Positions 1-7,398 of a stretch of DNA of 51,159 nucleotides are shown here, piece after piece. Source of the stretch: Deltaproteobacteria bacterium (GTDB taxonomy: Bacteria; Desulfobacterota; GWC2-55-46). The number at the start of each line of letters is the position of its first letter. The stretch's first letter is position 1. A program made the translations under genes and the position numbers. Where the stretch lies: the NCBI GenBank assembly GCA_016182655.1, contig JACPGB010000021.1, positions 1-51,159 on the forward strand, given 5' to 3'. A model generated the notes under the pieces. It did no database searches, was not told where the DNA came from, and was given only the letters and a program-made list of their open reading frames with translations.

Positions 1-42
1 AAAACCAAAAAGGCCCGGCTTTCGCCGGGCCTTTTTGGTTTT
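1..42 (-). terminator. Strong intrinsic terminator after gatB
   Basis: A perfect 19-bp inverted repeat (1-19 and 24-42) closes on a TTTC loop; the GC core is GGCCCGGC and the outer stem is A/T-rich, ending in TTTT in both directions. It lies 15 bp past the gatB stop, so it should end the gatCAB transcript. Its symmetry means it could also stop transcription entering from the other side. Confidence 0.9.
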
Positions 43-57
43 TAAAATCGGTAGATT

Positions 58-1494
58 TTACTTGTCGAGCTTCTCCTTGAGGAGCTTGTTTATCACCTGA
101 GGGTTCGCCTGCCCCTTCGTCGCCTTCATCGTCTCTCCGACAAAGAAACCAAAGAGCTGTACCCGGCCCGCCTTGTACCTCGCGAAGTTATCGGGGTTAC
201 CGGCGATGACGCCGTCTATTATCCTCGATAGCTCGTCCTCGTTCGATATCTGGGCCATGCCCTTGGATTTCACTATCTCCCTCGGCGCTTTCCCGGTCTT
301 GTACATCTCCTCGAAGACCTCTTTGGCCATCTTGCCGCTTATCTCGCCATTCTTTATCATCCCGATAAGCCCGGCTATGGAAGCGGGGGTGACGGCGCAG
401 TCCTTCACATCCCGCGCGTCTTCCTTAAGCAACCTCAAGAGCTCGCCCATGACCCAGTTGGATGATACCTTCGGTTCATTGGTGGCCTTTACGACCTCTT
501 CATAATAGTTGGCGAGGTCTTTCGAGGCCGTTAGGACTCCGGCGTCGTACGCGGGGATGGCGTAGTCCTTTATGAAGCGCTGTCTTTTGGCCTCCGGTAG
601 CTCGGGTAGGGTCTTCCTCTGCTCTTCGATCAGGCCGGTGCTTACGACAAGCGGCAGGAGATCCGGGTCCGGGAAGTAGCGGTAGTCGTGCGCCTCCTCC
701 TTGGACCGCATCGAGGCAGTTATTCCCCTGGCTGAATCGAAGAGGCGCGTCTCCTGCACGACCTTGCCGCCGGATTCGACTACGTCTATCTGCCGCTCTA
801 TCTCGTACTCTATCGCTTCTTTGACGAATTTGAAGGAGTTCATGTTCTTGAGCTCGGCCTTTGTGCCGAGCTTCTCCGCTCCGATGGGCCTTATGGAAAC
901 GTTCGCGTCGCAACGGAAACTCCCCTCTTCCATGTTGCCGCTGCATATCTCGAGATAGACGAGTATGTCGCGGAGCGATTTCAAGTAAGCCTGCGCCTCG
1001 TCCGCCGAGCGCATGTCGGGCTCGCTCACGATCTCGATAAGCGGCACGCCCGCCCTGTTGAGGTCGACAAAGCTCGATCCCGCGTCCTCCGGCCCTTCGC
1101 CGTGAATGAGCTTCCCCGCGTCCTCTTCCATATGTATGCGTGTTATGCCTATTCGCTTCCCGCCGTTCGTGTCAATGTCCAAGTAGCCGTGCTCGGCGAG
1201 CGGCTCTGTATATTGGGATATCTGGTAGCCCTTCGGGAGGTCCGGGTAGAAGTAGTTCTTCCTCGCGAAGACGCTCTTCTCGTTCACCCGGCAGTTGACC
1301 GCAAGGGCCATCTTTACCGCGTACTCGACGGAGCGCCTGTTGAGCACCGGGAGCACGCCGGGGAGACCCAGGCAGACCGGACAGACCTGCGTATTTGGCC
1401 CGGAGCCGAACTTCGTCGAGCAGGTACAGAAGAGCTTGGACTCGGTAAGGAGCTGGGCGTGGACCTCAAGACCTATGACGGATTCGTATTTCAT
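58..1494 (-). CDS. gatB: Asp-tRNA(Asn)/Glu-tRNA(Gln) amidotransferase subunit B
   Basis: GatB activates misacylated Glu-tRNA(Gln) or Asp-tRNA(Asn) with ATP and receives ammonia from GatA, giving Gln-tRNA(Gln) or Asn-tRNA(Asn) in the cytoplasm. The 478-residue length is normal. The GLEVHAQL signature sits at residues 8-15, followed by four cysteines (C23, C25, C38, C41) at the family's metal-binding site and the conserved [17 protein letters not shown] segment near 145-160. The C-terminal ~140 residues form the helical, YqeY-like tRNA-binding tail. It is the last gene of gatC-gatA-gatB, 25 bp after gatA, and ends at the terminator at 1-42. The ATG at 1494 has only a weak AAGGG upstream, so translation may be coupled to gatA. 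Confidence 0.97.
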   Translation of the reverse strand: MKYESVIGLEVHAQLLTESKLFCTCSTKFGSGPNTQVCPVCLGLPGVLPVLNRRSVEYAVKMALAVNCRVNEKSVFARKNYFYPDLPKGYQISQYTEPLAEHGYLDIDTNGGKRIGITRIHMEEDAGKLIHGEGPEDAGSSFVDLNRAGVPLIEIVSEPDMRSADEAQAYLKSLRDILVYLEICSGNMEEGSFRCDANVSIRPIGAEKLGTKAELKNMNSFKFVKEAIEYEIERQIDVVESGGKVVQETRLFDSARGITASMRSKEEAHDYRYFPDPDLLPLVVSTGLIEEQRKTLPELPEAKRQRFIKDYAIPAYDAGVLTASKDLANYYEEVVKATNEPKVSSNWVMGELLRLLKEDARDVKDCAVTPASIAGLIGMIKNGEISGKMAKEVFEEMYKTGKAPREIVKSKGMAQISNEDELSRIIDGVIAGNPDNFARYKAGRVQLFGFFVGETMKATKGQANPQVINKLLKEKLDK

Positions 1495-1519
1495 CCCTTG
1501 ATAATCCTCGTTTGGATTT

Positions 1520-2980
1520 TTAAAGCGCCGGGGCCTTTAAGGAAGCCCCCGAAGCGCGCTCGTACGCGCGCGCGGCGCGGAGCACCGTAGCCTCATCCAG
1601 AGACTTCCCGAGTATCTGAAGGCCTATGGGCAAATTATCTTTCGTGAACCCGCACGGGATCGATATGCCCGGGATGCCAGCGAGATTGCACGAAATAGTG
1701 AATATGTCGGATAGATACATCGTAAGCGGGTCCGCGACCTTTTCCCCGAACCTGAATGCGGGAGTAGGCGAGGTCGGCGTGACGATAACGTCGCAGTCCT
1801 TGAACGCCGCTTCAAAGTCGTTTTTTATGAGTGTCCGCACCTCGGACGCCTTCTTGTAGTACGCGTCGTAGTATCCCGCTGAAAGCGAGTAGGTGCCGAG
1901 CATTATCCTCCTCTTTACCTCGCCCCCGAAGCCCCTGTCGCGGGTCTTCTTGTACATGTCGAGGAGGTTGCCCGACTCGTTCACGCGGAGGCCATATTTT
2001 ACGCCGTCGTATCTCGCGAGGTTGCTCGACGCCTCTGCTGTGGCAACGAGGTAGTAGACCGCTACCGCATACTCTGTATGAGGTAGCGTAATCGGCACGA
2101 GGACCGCGCCTTCCTTCTCAAGTATCTTCAAAGCCTCTCTCACGGAGGATTCTACCTCCGCGTCCATGCCCTCGATGAAGTATTCCTTGGGGATGCCTAT
2201 CCGCAAACCCTTAACGCCCTTTTCCATCTCGGAGAGATAGTCGGGCACAGGCGCGTCGATGGATGTCGAGTCCCTGGGGTCAAAGCCCGCGAGAGTCCTC
2301 AGCATGATGGCGGAGTCACGCGTGTCTCTCGTGAACGGCCCCGCCTGGTCGAGGGACGACGCGAAGGCAAGCATGCCGAACCTCGATACCCTCCCGTAGG
2401 TGGGTTTGAAGCCGACGACGCCGCAGAGCGCCGCGGGCTGTCTGATCGAGCCGCCGGTGTCGGTGCCGACGGATGCCGCGCACTCAAGCGCCGCAACGGA
2501 GGCCGCCGAGCCGCCCGACGAGCCGCCGGGGACGCGGTCGAGCGCCCAGGGGTTTGCCGTCTTCTGGAAGGCCGAGTTCTCGGTGGAGGAGCCCATCGCG
2601 AACTCGTCCATGTTGTTCTTGCCGAGGATGACTGCGCCCGCCTCTTTAAGCCTCGCTACGACAGTCGAATCATACGGAGGGACGAAGCCCTCGAGTATCT
2701 TTGACGCGCATGTAGTCCTTATGCCTTTTGTGCAGAATATGTCCTTTACGGAAACCGGGACGCCGGTCAGCGGCGTGACATTATTATTTTGCGCGCGCCT
2801 CTTGTCGGCCTCTTCGGCCTGCCTCAAGGCATTATCCGCCGTTACGATGAGGAATGCCTTTATCCGGGCGTCGACCGCGCCTATCCTTTCAAGATATGCC
2901 TTCGTAGCCTCGACAGAGGAGACCTCTTTCTTCGAGAGCTTTTCCGAGAGCACGTGTATGGTAAGAGAGTTCAGGTCCAA
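1520..2980 (-). CDS. gatA: Asp-tRNA(Asn)/Glu-tRNA(Gln) amidotransferase subunit A
   Basis: GatA is the glutaminase of the GatCAB complex and belongs to the amidase-signature family. At 486 residues it is full length. The Ser-cisSer-Lys triad is visible: K79 in the [10 protein letters not shown] segment, the cis-Ser in GGSSGGS (152-158), and S178 in [12 protein letters not shown]. These numbers match the known Staphylococcus aureus GatA residues. The start is TTG at 2980: AAAGGAG lies seven bases upstream and the reading begins directly with the family N-terminus ([11 protein letters not shown]). It lies 24 bp after gatC and 25 bp before gatB, clearly one operon. Presence of GatCAB implies that Gln- and/or Asn-tRNA is made by transamidation here. 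Confidence 0.97.
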   Translation of the reverse strand: MDLNSLTIHVLSEKLSKKEVSSVEATKAYLERIGAVDARIKAFLIVTADNALRQAEEADKRRAQNNNVTPLTGVPVSVKDIFCTKGIRTTCASKILEGFVPPYDSTVVARLKEAGAVILGKNNMDEFAMGSSTENSAFQKTANPWALDRVPGGSSGGSAASVAALECAASVGTDTGGSIRQPAALCGVVGFKPTYGRVSRFGMLAFASSLDQAGPFTRDTRDSAIMLRTLAGFDPRDSTSIDAPVPDYLSEMEKGVKGLRIGIPKEYFIEGMDAEVESSVREALKILEKEGAVLVPITLPHTEYAVAVYYLVATAEASSNLARYDGVKYGLRVNESGNLLDMYKKTRDRGFGGEVKRRIMLGTYSLSAGYYDAYYKKASEVRTLIKNDFEAAFKDCDVIVTPTSPTPAFRFGEKVADPLTMYLSDIFTISCNLAGIPGISIPCGFTKDNLPIGLQILGKSLDEATVLRAARAYERASGASLKAPAL

Positions 2981-3004
2981 TTGAAGGCTCCTTTGGTATC
3001 TTCC

Positions 3005-3292
3005 TTATTCGATTATCTTGGGTACTTTGAAGCAGTCCTTGTCGGAGTCCGGCGCGTTCGAAAGCGCCTCCCCGTGCGAGAGGGACGGCTTCGCCTCATC
3101 CGCGCGCATTACTGTCTTAAGCGGCACGGTGTAGGTCGTGGGCGCCACTCCCTTTGTATCGAGCTCCGAGAGCTTCTCCACATAGTTGAGTATGCGCGAG
3201 AGCTGTTCCGTGTAGAGGTCCTGCTCCTCCGCCGTGAGCTCCAGTCGGGCGAGCTCAGCCGCATGGAGTACGTCCTTTTTCGTGATAGACAT
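3005..3292 (-). CDS. gatC: Asp-tRNA(Asn)/Glu-tRNA(Gln) amidotransferase subunit C
   Basis: GatC is the small belt subunit that wraps and stabilises the GatA-GatB interface. It has 95 residues, the usual length, and the family pattern: an N-terminal helix (HAAELARLELTAEEQDLY) and a C-terminal stretch rich in charged residues and Pro. It is the first gene of the operon. The ATG at 3292 is preceded by GAGGTG at a suitable distance. A promoter candidate lies 35-63 bp upstream at 3327-3355. Confidence 0.95.
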   Translation of the reverse strand: MSITKKDVLHAAELARLELTAEEQDLYTEQLSRILNYVEKLSELDTKGVAPTTYTVPLKTVMRADEAKPSLSHGEALSNAPDSDKDCFKVPKIIE

Positions 3293-3326
3293 GCTTCACA
3301 CCTCGTTCAACAGAAAATATTTTTTC

Positions 3327-3355
3327 AAGTTAACACACAAAGGGTCCTTCTGCAA
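3327..3355 (-). promoter_or_regulatory. Candidate sigma-70 promoter for gatCAB
   Basis: Read on the minus strand: TTGCAG (3350-3355), 17 bp, TAACTT (3327-3332). The predicted start point near 3320 gives a short leader before the gatC ATG at 3292. Position and spacing fit; the hexamers match consensus only partly. Confidence 0.4.
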
Positions 3356-3386
3356 GCGGGCAGTGGGCGGGAAAGCCTATTTCATG

Positions 3387-3415
3387 TTGACACATTTTTT
3401 TATTAGTGATAAAAA
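3387..3415 (+). promoter_or_regulatory. Candidate sigma-70 promoter for the H1-like micro-gene
   Basis: A perfect TTGACA (3387-3392) is followed after 17 bp by TAAAAA (3410-3415) within an A/T-rich tract. The leader to the ATG at 3469 would be about 45 nt. It diverges from the gatC promoter across about 30 bp. Confidence 0.5.
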
Positions 3416-3468
3416 AATATTGAAGTACAAGGGTTTTTGAACGGAACTCAAACCTAAGGAGGAGAGAA

Positions 3469-3567
3469 ATGGCAACCGCAAAGAAGCCTGCAAAGAAGAA
3501 GACGACAACGGCGGCGAAGAAGACCACGGCAAAGAAGACGACCAAGAAGTCGGGCTGCTGCCGCTAA
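3469..3567 (+). CDS. 32-residue lysine/alanine-rich histone-H1-like micro-protein
   Basis: A complete small gene. TAAGGAGG lies 5-12 bases upstream of the ATG and a near-consensus promoter at 3387-3415. The product alternates Lys pairs with Ala, Thr and Pro (ATAKKPAKKKTTTAAKKTT, then AKKTTKK) and ends in SGCCR. Thirteen of 32 residues are Lys and there is no acidic residue. This is the composition of the C-terminal tail of histone H1-like bacterial proteins (HctB or AlgP-like), which bind DNA or RNA non-specifically through charge. Here the tail stands alone with a terminal Cys-Cys that could bind metal or form disulfides. A nucleoid- or nucleic-acid-binding role is inference from composition. 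It is monocistronic and followed by a GC-rich hairpin at 3582-3608. Confidence 0.75.
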   Translation: MATAKKPAKKKTTTAAKKTTAKKTTKKSGCCR

Positions 3568-3581
3568 GGGTTTCAACGGAC

Positions 3582-3608
3582 GGAGAGGGGAGCGAGCCTC
3601 CCCTCTCC
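3582..3608 (+). terminator. GC-rich hairpin after the H1-like gene
   Basis: A perfect 11-bp stem (GGAGAGGGGAG, 3582-3592, with 3598-3608) and a CGAGC loop lie 14 bp after the micro-gene stop. No T-run follows, so it may be a weak terminator or an mRNA 3' stabiliser. Confidence 0.45.
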
Positions 3609-3731
3609 ACTGGATACCGTGGCGAGTTTAGATTGGCGGGGTCGAGAGCATCGTCGGCAGAAAAGTAAAGTCATAATACCAATCAGCAGACCAGTAGCAT
3701 CCTCCTTTCAGATTTTTTAATCACTTCCCTT

Positions 3732-3762
3732 AGCGGGCTCAGGTTTGTACCCTGAACCCGCT
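3732..3762. repeat. Intergenic palindrome of the GGGTTCAGG...CCTGAACCC family, copy 1
   Basis: AGCGGGCTCAGG (3732-3743) pairs with CCTGAACCCGCT (3751-3762) with one mismatch. The same palindrome recurs at 4281-4308, is split by a mobile element at 16049-16271, and has its left half at 51025-51044. It ends four bases before the ribosome site of the HEPN-like gene, so its hairpin would sit in that gene's leader. Confidence 0.8.
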
Positions 3763-3777
3763 TGAAGGAGGAAAATC

Positions 3778-4269
3778 TTGGCAGAGTACAATCTTGGCTT
3801 CAGCCAAAAACTTATAGAAGCGGCCCGCATGGTAGCCGAAGATGATTTGGATTCTGAGGATGCAGCACGGACCGTCCTTTACCTCAGTCTTCTTTCCTGT
3901 GAAATCACTCTCAAATCATTATTGGAGCATGCTGGTTTTTCAGTAAAGGAAATAAGCAAATGTTCTCATGATTTCAATAAGTTATTATTATGTATCGGTA
4001 AATGCCGGATAAAAAAAGAAATTGGCAATGGTGTATATAGATGGGTGCCCGCGACAAGAATTCGTTCAATACCTGTTGACCCTGTGTATGGCAATGCGAC
4101 TATAGGCACCCTTCTTGAGGCAGGAGACTGTGGTGCATCGGTGTACCCAAATCAAATCAGATACGGAGATAAGGTTCGGCATTTTCCACCAAAGCTAATG
4201 CTGAGCGCTGCAGAGAACCTACTTCATCATGCAAAAGGATATTGGATTACTATCCGAATTTGTCAATAA
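3778..4269 (+). CDS. HEPN-like protein of unknown function
   Basis: A 163-residue soluble protein. The N-terminal ~60 residues are helical and resemble HEPN domains: a helix with AARTVLYLSLLSCEITLKSLLEHAG, then SHDFNKLL, recalling the R/D/H-containing second half seen in HEPN proteins. The canonical R-x4-6-H RNase motif is not clear, so catalysis cannot be claimed. The start is TTG at 3778, eight bases after AAGGAGG; no ATG lies nearby. Codon use and base composition are AT-richer than in the neighbours, and palindrome copies lie on both sides (3732-3762 and 4281-4308), both pointing to acquisition. No partner antitoxin-like gene is adjacent. The HEPN call is fold-level inference; no specific function is proposed. 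Confidence 0.6.
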   Translation: MAEYNLGFSQKLIEAARMVAEDDLDSEDAARTVLYLSLLSCEITLKSLLEHAGFSVKEISKCSHDFNKLLLCIGKCRIKKEIGNGVYRWVPATRIRSIPVDPVYGNATIGTLLEAGDCGASVYPNQIRYGDKVRHFPPKLMLSAAENLLHHAKGYWITIRICQ

Positions 4270-4280
4270 GCATTTATGTC

Positions 4281-4308
4281 GCGGGTTCAGGCTTGCAACC
4301 TGAACCCG
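4281..4308. repeat. Intergenic palindrome, copy 2
   Basis: CGGGTTCAGG (4282-4291) and CCTGAACCCG (4299-4308) form a perfect 10-bp stem with a CTTGCAA loop, 12 bp after the HEPN-like stop. The tail that follows (AATTCGTAATCCGGAAAACG, 4311-4330) is shared in degenerate form with the copies near 16272 and 50594, so the repeat unit is longer than the palindrome. Confidence 0.8.
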
Positions 4309-4375
4309 AAAATTCGTAATCCGGAAAACGCTCCACCTGCTAAACGACAAATATTACTGAAGAGCGAGCTAACAA

Positions 4376-5860
4376 TTATTTGTCCTTCCTCCTCGCCCCC
4401 CGCAACCACAATAACTCCAATATAAACACAACCACCACGGCCCCTGCCGCCCATGCATAAGGCGATCCACCTTCTCCTCCTCCGAGCACAAGACTGTTCC
4501 ACCCGGTCATGGTATGCCTTCCGCCCTTCTCTCCGTTCGAGCCGTCCCAGAGCGCAAAGGCTACTGGCACGAACCTTTGCGCGTCCTCTTCCCTCCACTC
4601 GCGCTTCAAAGGCCCTTTGAAGACCACTTGCCGGGTCCCTTTCTCGTACATGCCCCTCGCGCTCACCCCGTTAGATACGTCCTGCACGATTGAGGCCCCC
4701 TTTGCCTTTATCGCTCTCACCGTCCCGTCGTTCTGCCAAAACCAGATGTCTACCGGCTTTGAGGCTGACCCCATCCCGAAGTACGGTTTTTCTCCCATCG
4801 ACGACGGAAACTCCACCGCCGCCCCGTCCTTGAACACCTCCCCGTCCGACAAATCCACGGCGGATGCATCCCCGGGGACGGAATCCGTCGGGTCGTCCCA
4901 CTCGATGAGGAACGCGATCTCATCGTCGTTGAAGAGCGTCTTGACCGAAACGGAAGCCAGCGTCGGCGTAAAGAGCCGCTCCCCCTCTATTATCTGCGGC
5001 ACGAGATAGAAGCTCTCGAAGGCGGCCTTGTCCCACTCCGCGCCGGGTGAGTCCGGCAAAGGCCCATCGACCTTCACAGCCTTTATCACCGCCCCCTCGC
5101 CCGGCTTCTTGTAAGGCGCATCAAGTGAGGCAACGTAGTTCGCTACATCCCATCTCTCATCATCGGAAAGCGTCTTTTTGGACTGCGGGTCGGCGAAGGA
5201 CGGCATCTGCGTGCCGGGTATCCCGACCGTCAAGCGCGCATAGATATCAACGGGCGCGCTCCCTGCCCTGAAGGTCCACGGCTTTGTAAGGTCCCTCGGC
5301 CAGGTCCGCGCCCCCAAATCATCCTTGAGCTTCTTTCTACCGTCACCGCGCCCCTCGTCGCCGTGGCACTCCGAGCAGACGTCCCCGAATATCTTTTTCC
5401 CGCGCGCGATAGATTCCTTCGAAGGCGCAACCTTCACTTTTAAATCTATCGGCGGCTTCTCAGGCGCTTCGAGTCCCGATAAACCCTTAAGATACGCGAT
5501 AACGTCCTTCGTATCGTTATCCCCCAATACATCCGCCCACCCAGGCATCGATGTGCCGTTGAGGCCATCCCATCCGGGGACCGTGTTGTGCGCTGGCCAA
5601 CCCTTTATCATCTTTATAAAGTCTTCGTCAGACGGCGACAACTCGTCAAACGGCGTCGTCTTCCACTTGTATATGCCCAAGGTGAAGTCCCTCGGGGGCG
5701 GGTTGAGGTATTGGGCCGCAGGCCCGTCTCCCGCGCCGTCCTTGCCGTGGCACTGCCGACAGTATTTCTCATAGACGGGCTTTCCTTGCTCAACGTCGCC
5801 GGAGGCAAAGGCTGTCGCTGAAAAGAGAAGGATAGATATAAATATAAAAACCGTTCTCAT
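4376..5860 (-). CDS. Di-heme cytochrome c with C-terminal EB_dh-like domain and membrane anchor
   Basis: A 494-residue periplasmic electron carrier. A signal peptide (residues 1-20, ending AFAS) is followed by two cytochrome c domains with CRQCH at 34-38 and CSECH at 162-166. Candidate distal Met ligands lie in MPGW (~105) and MPSF (~216). Residues ~265-455 resemble the heme-binding domain of ethylbenzene-dehydrogenase gamma subunits (NDDEIAFLIEWDDPT, then IWFWQNDG), often found attached to multiheme or bd-associated cytochromes. One transmembrane helix near 468-486 is followed by a basic cytoplasmic tail (RGARRKDK). The ATG at 5860 has GGAGAG three bases upstream. It is the last gene of the bd-like oxidase operon, but a 219-bp repeat-filled gap separates it from the preceding gene, so it may have its own transcript. 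Confidence 0.85.
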   Translation of the reverse strand: MRTVFIFISILLFSATAFASGDVEQGKPVYEKYCRQCHGKDGAGDGPAAQYLNPPPRDFTLGIYKWKTTPFDELSPSDEDFIKMIKGWPAHNTVPGWDGLNGTSMPGWADVLGDNDTKDVIAYLKGLSGLEAPEKPPIDLKVKVAPSKESIARGKKIFGDVCSECHGDEGRGDGRKKLKDDLGARTWPRDLTKPWTFRAGSAPVDIYARLTVGIPGTQMPSFADPQSKKTLSDDERWDVANYVASLDAPYKKPGEGAVIKAVKVDGPLPDSPGAEWDKAAFESFYLVPQIIEGERLFTPTLASVSVKTLFNDDEIAFLIEWDDPTDSVPGDASAVDLSDGEVFKDGAAVEFPSSMGEKPYFGMGSASKPVDIWFWQNDGTVRAIKAKGASIVQDVSNGVSARGMYEKGTRQVVFKGPLKREWREEDAQRFVPVAFALWDGSNGEKGGRHTMTGWNSLVLGGGEGGSPYAWAAGAVVVVFILELLWLRGARRKDK

Positions 5861-5910
5861 GAACTCTCCAAAAAACTTTCCATCTTAAAAAAGAGGGTGC
5901 AATCTTTTTA

Positions 5911-6013
5911 CCCCCACCCCAACCCTCCCCCGTCAAAGGGGGGGGTAGTCAACTACGATGCGCACCTCAAAAATCTCCCCTCCCTCGACGGGAGGGGATT
6001 AAGGGGAGGGTGG
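5911..6013. repeat. Two GA-rich intergenic repeats in tandem
   Basis: 5911-5946 and 5974-6013 are copies of a C-rich/G-rich imperfect inverted repeat with core CTCCCTCGACGGGAGGGG. It recurs at 11041, 14905, 16001, 20524, 22868, 50515 and 50946. They fill the gap between two cytochrome genes, the region 5861-6079, which holds no other recognisable feature. Confidence 0.8.
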
Positions 6014-6079
6014 TCTCTTTCACTACCATTTACACCCATTCAAGGGACAACAGTCTTGATTCAAAAGCTACGGTAGAGC

Positions 6080-6847
6080 TTACTTCTCACGCGCCCACTC
6101 CCTCGGTCTGTTCCCCGTAAAGTCATAGAGGAAGAGTATCACCTTCCAGACCTCTTCCTCTGTAAGCTTGCCCTCCCACGCGGGCATCGACGAGTTCGCG
6201 GGCCCGCCTTCGGCAGGCAGGCCGGGACCGCCCTTCACGACCCTCCAGAATACATATGACTCCGACAACTGCGCTATCGTGTCCTTGCCCTTGAACGGTA
6301 GCGGCCTCGGAGAAAGCCCGTGCGCGTAATGCCCCCTGCCGTCGAGCTTGTCCCCGTGGCAGAAAAAACAGTTCTTGAAGTATATTTCAGCGCCCTCGGC
6401 CACATACGATCTAAAAAGCTCCGCATCCTCCTTCTCCGTTCTCCGAAGCGGGTTTTCAAGTGTGGCGATATCGTACGGCCTCCCGTACGCGCTCATCCTT
6501 GAAGGCGGCGCGGGGTGTATGGAGCGGAGCTCCGCCGGGGGCTCGCCCCCCCTGGACGCAAGCCCATACGCGATGTACCCGGCAATAAGCGGCGTAACAG
6601 CGAATACGATGTTCCTTACAAAAGCCTTCTTCGGGTCTTCGACAAGCGCCCTTATGGGGCGAAAGAGCTCCTCGGTCGATTCGTCGGTCGAGGTCATGAC
6701 AAGGAGGACGGTCGCCACGATCAAGACCATGTACATGAATATCAGGGACTCGGGGATGGGTTTTCCAAGGAAGATCCCCGGCGTCTTAAGTAGCCCGTAT
6801 ATGACCCCAACGATGATTATAAACTGCGCGAGCTTCGGGAGCCTCAT
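6080..6847 (-). CDS. Membrane-anchored mono-heme cytochrome c
   Basis: A 255-residue protein with three predicted N-terminal transmembrane segments (about 7-22, 33-51 and 78-97) and a periplasmic cytochrome c domain. Heme c attaches at CFFCH (160-164) and SSMPAW near 222 supplies the probable Met ligand. It likely passes electrons in the membrane plane to the CydA-like subunit encoded two genes upstream. The ATG overlaps the previous stop as ATGA (6844-6847), so the two cytochromes are translationally coupled. The membrane domain is not one I can name. Confidence 0.85.
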   Translation of the reverse strand: MRLPKLAQFIIIVGVIYGLLKTPGIFLGKPIPESLIFMYMVLIVATVLLVMTSTDESTEELFRPIRALVEDPKKAFVRNIVFAVTPLIAGYIAYGLASRGGEPPAELRSIHPAPPSRMSAYGRPYDIATLENPLRRTEKEDAELFRSYVAEGAEIYFKNCFFCHGDKLDGRGHYAHGLSPRPLPFKGKDTIAQLSESYVFWRVVKGGPGLPAEGGPANSSMPAWEGKLTEEEVWKVILFLYDFTGNRPREWAREK

Positions 6848-7398
6848 CTCGCCCCCTCCGAGTCCGTGGTCGCCTCAATTGCCCCGCTTACATCAATCCC
6901 CCCTGCCTCCCCCGTTACCGTCACATCGACACCGGATAATCTCTGTAGATACGCGATGACGGAATCGACCTCCTGAGCGCTCAATCCTATCGCCCCGGTC
7001 GTCACGTCAGGCATGGGCGAGGTCAACTCGTCCCCAGCCATTCCATACCCCGGCACTACATACGCCGACGGGCTCGCAAGCGACTCGCGGATGTACTCTT
7101 CGGCTGTCTTTGCCGAGCCGTGATAGTCTATTGAAGCGATGCGCGTATTGGCGGCTTCCATTATATTATCAAGGAGCGGGGCCCTGCCGGCGGCGTTGTG
7201 ACAGAGCGCGCACGCGCCCTTGCCCTTGAATACCTTCTCTCCGAGCGAGATGAGCCCCTCGACACCGACTGCGTGAACGGCCTCAAGAGACGGCGGCTCC
7301 TCCGGCTTCATCGGCGGCACATAGAGAGAAGAAAATAGCGTGTACGCCGCGATGATCGCGACAGAGAAAGCGGCTACCTTTAAAAACCTCTTATTCAC
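6844..7398 (-). CDS. Membrane-anchored mono-heme cytochrome c
   Basis: A 184-residue protein with one N-terminal hydrophobic helix (8-27) that may be an uncleaved anchor, then a class-I-like cytochrome c domain with CALCH at 63-67. MPDV or GYGM near 125-140 are candidate Met ligands. The family's C-terminal helix (SAQEVDSVIAYLQRLSG) is present. The start is GTG at 7398, overlapping the TAA of the oxidase gene by eight bases. Its place directly after the oxidase subunit makes it the first candidate for the oxidase's electron donor. Confidence 0.85.
   Translation of the reverse strand: MNKRFLKVAAFSVAIIAAYTLFSSLYVPPMKPEEPPSLEAVHAVGVEGLISLGEKVFKGKGACALCHNAAGRAPLLDNIMEAANTRIASIDYHGSAKTAEEYIRESLASPSAYVVPGYGMAGDELTSPMPDVTTGAIGLSAQEVDSVIAYLQRLSGVDVTVTGEAGGIDVSGAIEATTDSEGAR

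Noticed and set aside
4564-4580. TGGCACG...TTTGCG resembling a sigma-54 promoter
   Set aside because: The spacing is off by one base, and it lies inside the cytochrome coding sequence with no gene suitably downstream.
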